From NCBI GenBank assembly GCA_937859005.1, contig CALLYR010000428.1, positions 1 through 6,533 of the forward strand: 6,533 bases of DNA. The letters run 5' to 3'. The DNA is from an uncultured Paracoccus sp. (GTDB lineage Bacteria > Pseudomonadota > Alphaproteobacteria > Rhodobacterales > Rhodobacteraceae). Below are positions 6,116 through 6,533 of this stretch, piece by piece; positions within the stretch are counted from its first letter, which is position 1, and each line of letters opens with the position of its first letter. The position numbers were made by a program, and so were the translations under genes. Below the pieces are notes generated by a model. That model had not been told where the DNA came from. It searched no databases and saw nothing but the letters and a program-made list of their open reading frames with translations.

Positions 6116-6387
6116 GGCTGCTGCTGGTCGGCAACTCCCACTGCGCCGCGGTGATGAGGGCATTTGCCGACGGGGCCGGTCGCTGGCCGCCTGGATCGGC
6201 GATACTGAGCTGGCGCCGCACGCGGCCGCCCTGCTCAAGGAAGGTGCGGTCGACGTGGAGCTGCATTTCGGCGAGCCGATCGAGTTCCTGCCCGATGACA
6301 GCCGCAAGGAGGCAACGCGCCGATGTGCGCGCCATGCTGGAGACAGCGCTTGCCCGCCCGGAACCGAGCAGGCGCCGGCCGGCATAG
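6112..6387 (+). CDS. Chimeric small ORF: start of an unknown SGNH-like protein run into foreign sequence
   Basis: This 91-residue frame starts in an ATGA overlap with the GSCFA gene. Its first 20 or so residues, 'MRLLLVGNSHCAAVMRAFAD', look like a genuine protein start, and 'VGNSH' resembles the first block of SGNH-like hydrolases. From about base 6180 the frame turns into arginine- and serine-rich residues typical of an out-of-frame reading. Another frame there encodes a PlsC-like C-terminus. The last residues, 'DVRAMLETALARPEPSRRRPA', are again plausible protein, because a frameshift brings the acyltransferase tail into this frame. It is best read as a truncated gene joined to a pseudogene, and the product is unlikely to function. 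I do not recognise the parent of the N-terminal piece with certainty. Confidence 0.4.
   Translation: MRLLLVGNSHCAAVMRAFADGAGRWPPGSAILSWRRTRPPCSRKVRSTWSCISASRSSSCPMTAARRQRADVRAMLETALARPEPSRRRPA
6183..6387 (+). pseudogene. Remnant of a PlsC-like lysophospholipid acyltransferase, C-terminal end, frameshifted
   Basis: Reading in the frame of base 6183 gives 'LAAWIGDTELAPHAAALL' and then a segment ending 'VELHFGEPIEFLPDDSRKEATR' at 6320. This is the C-terminal region of 1-acyl-glycerol-3-phosphate acyltransferase-like proteins: W-x-G-D-x-x-x-x-P-H, then the conserved 'F..PI' and 'SRK' segments. G/C dominates third positions in this frame, as in real genes. After 6320 the match moves one base into the next frame ('DVRAMLETALARP'), ending at the TAG 6385-6387; one surplus C in the pair 6320-6321 would explain it. 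The catalytic N-terminal half with HX4D is missing. Position just before miaB fits an original acyltransferase-miaB neighbourhood. The family call rests on motif memory; a sequencing error could account for the frameshift but not for the missing half. Confidence 0.6.
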
Positions 6388-6434
6388 CCAGAATCGTCTG
6401 TTTTTTGTCGCAGAAACCCTCTAAAAGCCGCCCG

Positions 6435-6533
6435 ATGGAACTGGAACAGATCGAGCCGGCCGAGAGCGCCGACCGTGCGGAAGGTGAAGTGACCCCGCCG
6501 GCTGCCGTGAAGAAGGTCTTCGTCAAGACCTAT
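6435..6533 (+). CDS. miaB: tRNA-2-methylthio-N6-dimethylallyladenosine synthase MiaB, N-terminal part
   Basis: Only 33 residues are visible before the window ends. The last ones, 'KKVFVKTY', are the usual lead-in to the MiaB 'YGCQMN' motif, whose cysteine binds an iron-sulfur cluster. MiaB is a radical-SAM enzyme that methylthiolates i6A37 in tRNAs reading codons that start with U. The first 24 residues are an acidic, low-complexity leader. The ATG at 6435 lacks a clear ribosome binding site; GTG codons at 6489 and 6507 are in-frame alternatives. The frame is also open upstream through the acyltransferase remnant, so an automatic caller could place the start too early. Confidence 0.7.
   Translation, partial: MELEQIEPAESADRAEGEVTPPAAVKKVFVKTY

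Noticed and set aside
6396..6410. A terminator at the T6 run 6401-6406 upstream of miaB
   Set aside because: No stable stem directly precedes the T-run, so it is not called.
5336..6526. A - strand open frame of 396 codons opposite the GSCFA gene and miaB start
   Set aside because: It mirrors the GSCFA coding sequence, and the translation has no family motif.

Overview
The window looks like chromosomal DNA from an alphaproteobacterium of the Rhodobacteraceae/Paracoccaceae type, with a Paracoccus-like genus the best guess. The grounds are a G+C content near two thirds by eye, strong G/C at third codon positions, a CcrM-class GANTC methyltransferase directly downstream of rnhB, and a PuuE-UraD fusion of the purine-catabolic kind. 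All genes I can support lie on the + strand. Long open frames on the - strand are by-products of the codon bias.

Layout, left to right. (1) The C-terminal part of a family 90 (CAP10-like) glycosyltransferase enters from the left edge. (2) There is a two-gene purine/ureide catabolism block. First comes a fused allantoinase (PuuE) and OHCU decarboxylase (UraD). Then, after a 152-base spacer packed with stem-loops, comes the two-cupin (S)-ureidoglycine aminohydrolase AllE. Together they cover OHCU to allantoin, allantoin to allantoate, and a later step, ureidoglycine to ureidoglycolate. The allantoate amidohydrolase between them is not in the window. (3) RNase HII (rnhB) is followed by the cell-cycle DNA methyltransferase ccrM. 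The 90-base gap between them holds a sigma70-like promoter and three GANTC sites within 46 bases, one inside the promoter spacer and one overlapping its -10 box. This suggests that CcrM, perhaps with GcrA, acts on its own promoter. A strong intrinsic terminator closes ccrM.

(4) A GSCFA-domain (SGNH-like) protein overlaps by four bases the start of a second small ORF. That ORF keeps only its first 20 or so residues before the sequence turns into the C-terminal end of a PlsC-like lysophospholipid acyltransferase. The acyltransferase piece is in another frame and carries a second frameshift. This looks like a deletion scar, or an assembly join, that fused two unrelated genes. (5) The N-terminus of miaB (tRNA methylthiotransferase) runs off the right edge.

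No RNA genes, CRISPR arrays, IS elements or phage genes were seen. The two observations most worth following are the GANTC-loaded ccrM promoter and the chimeric, decayed junction before miaB.
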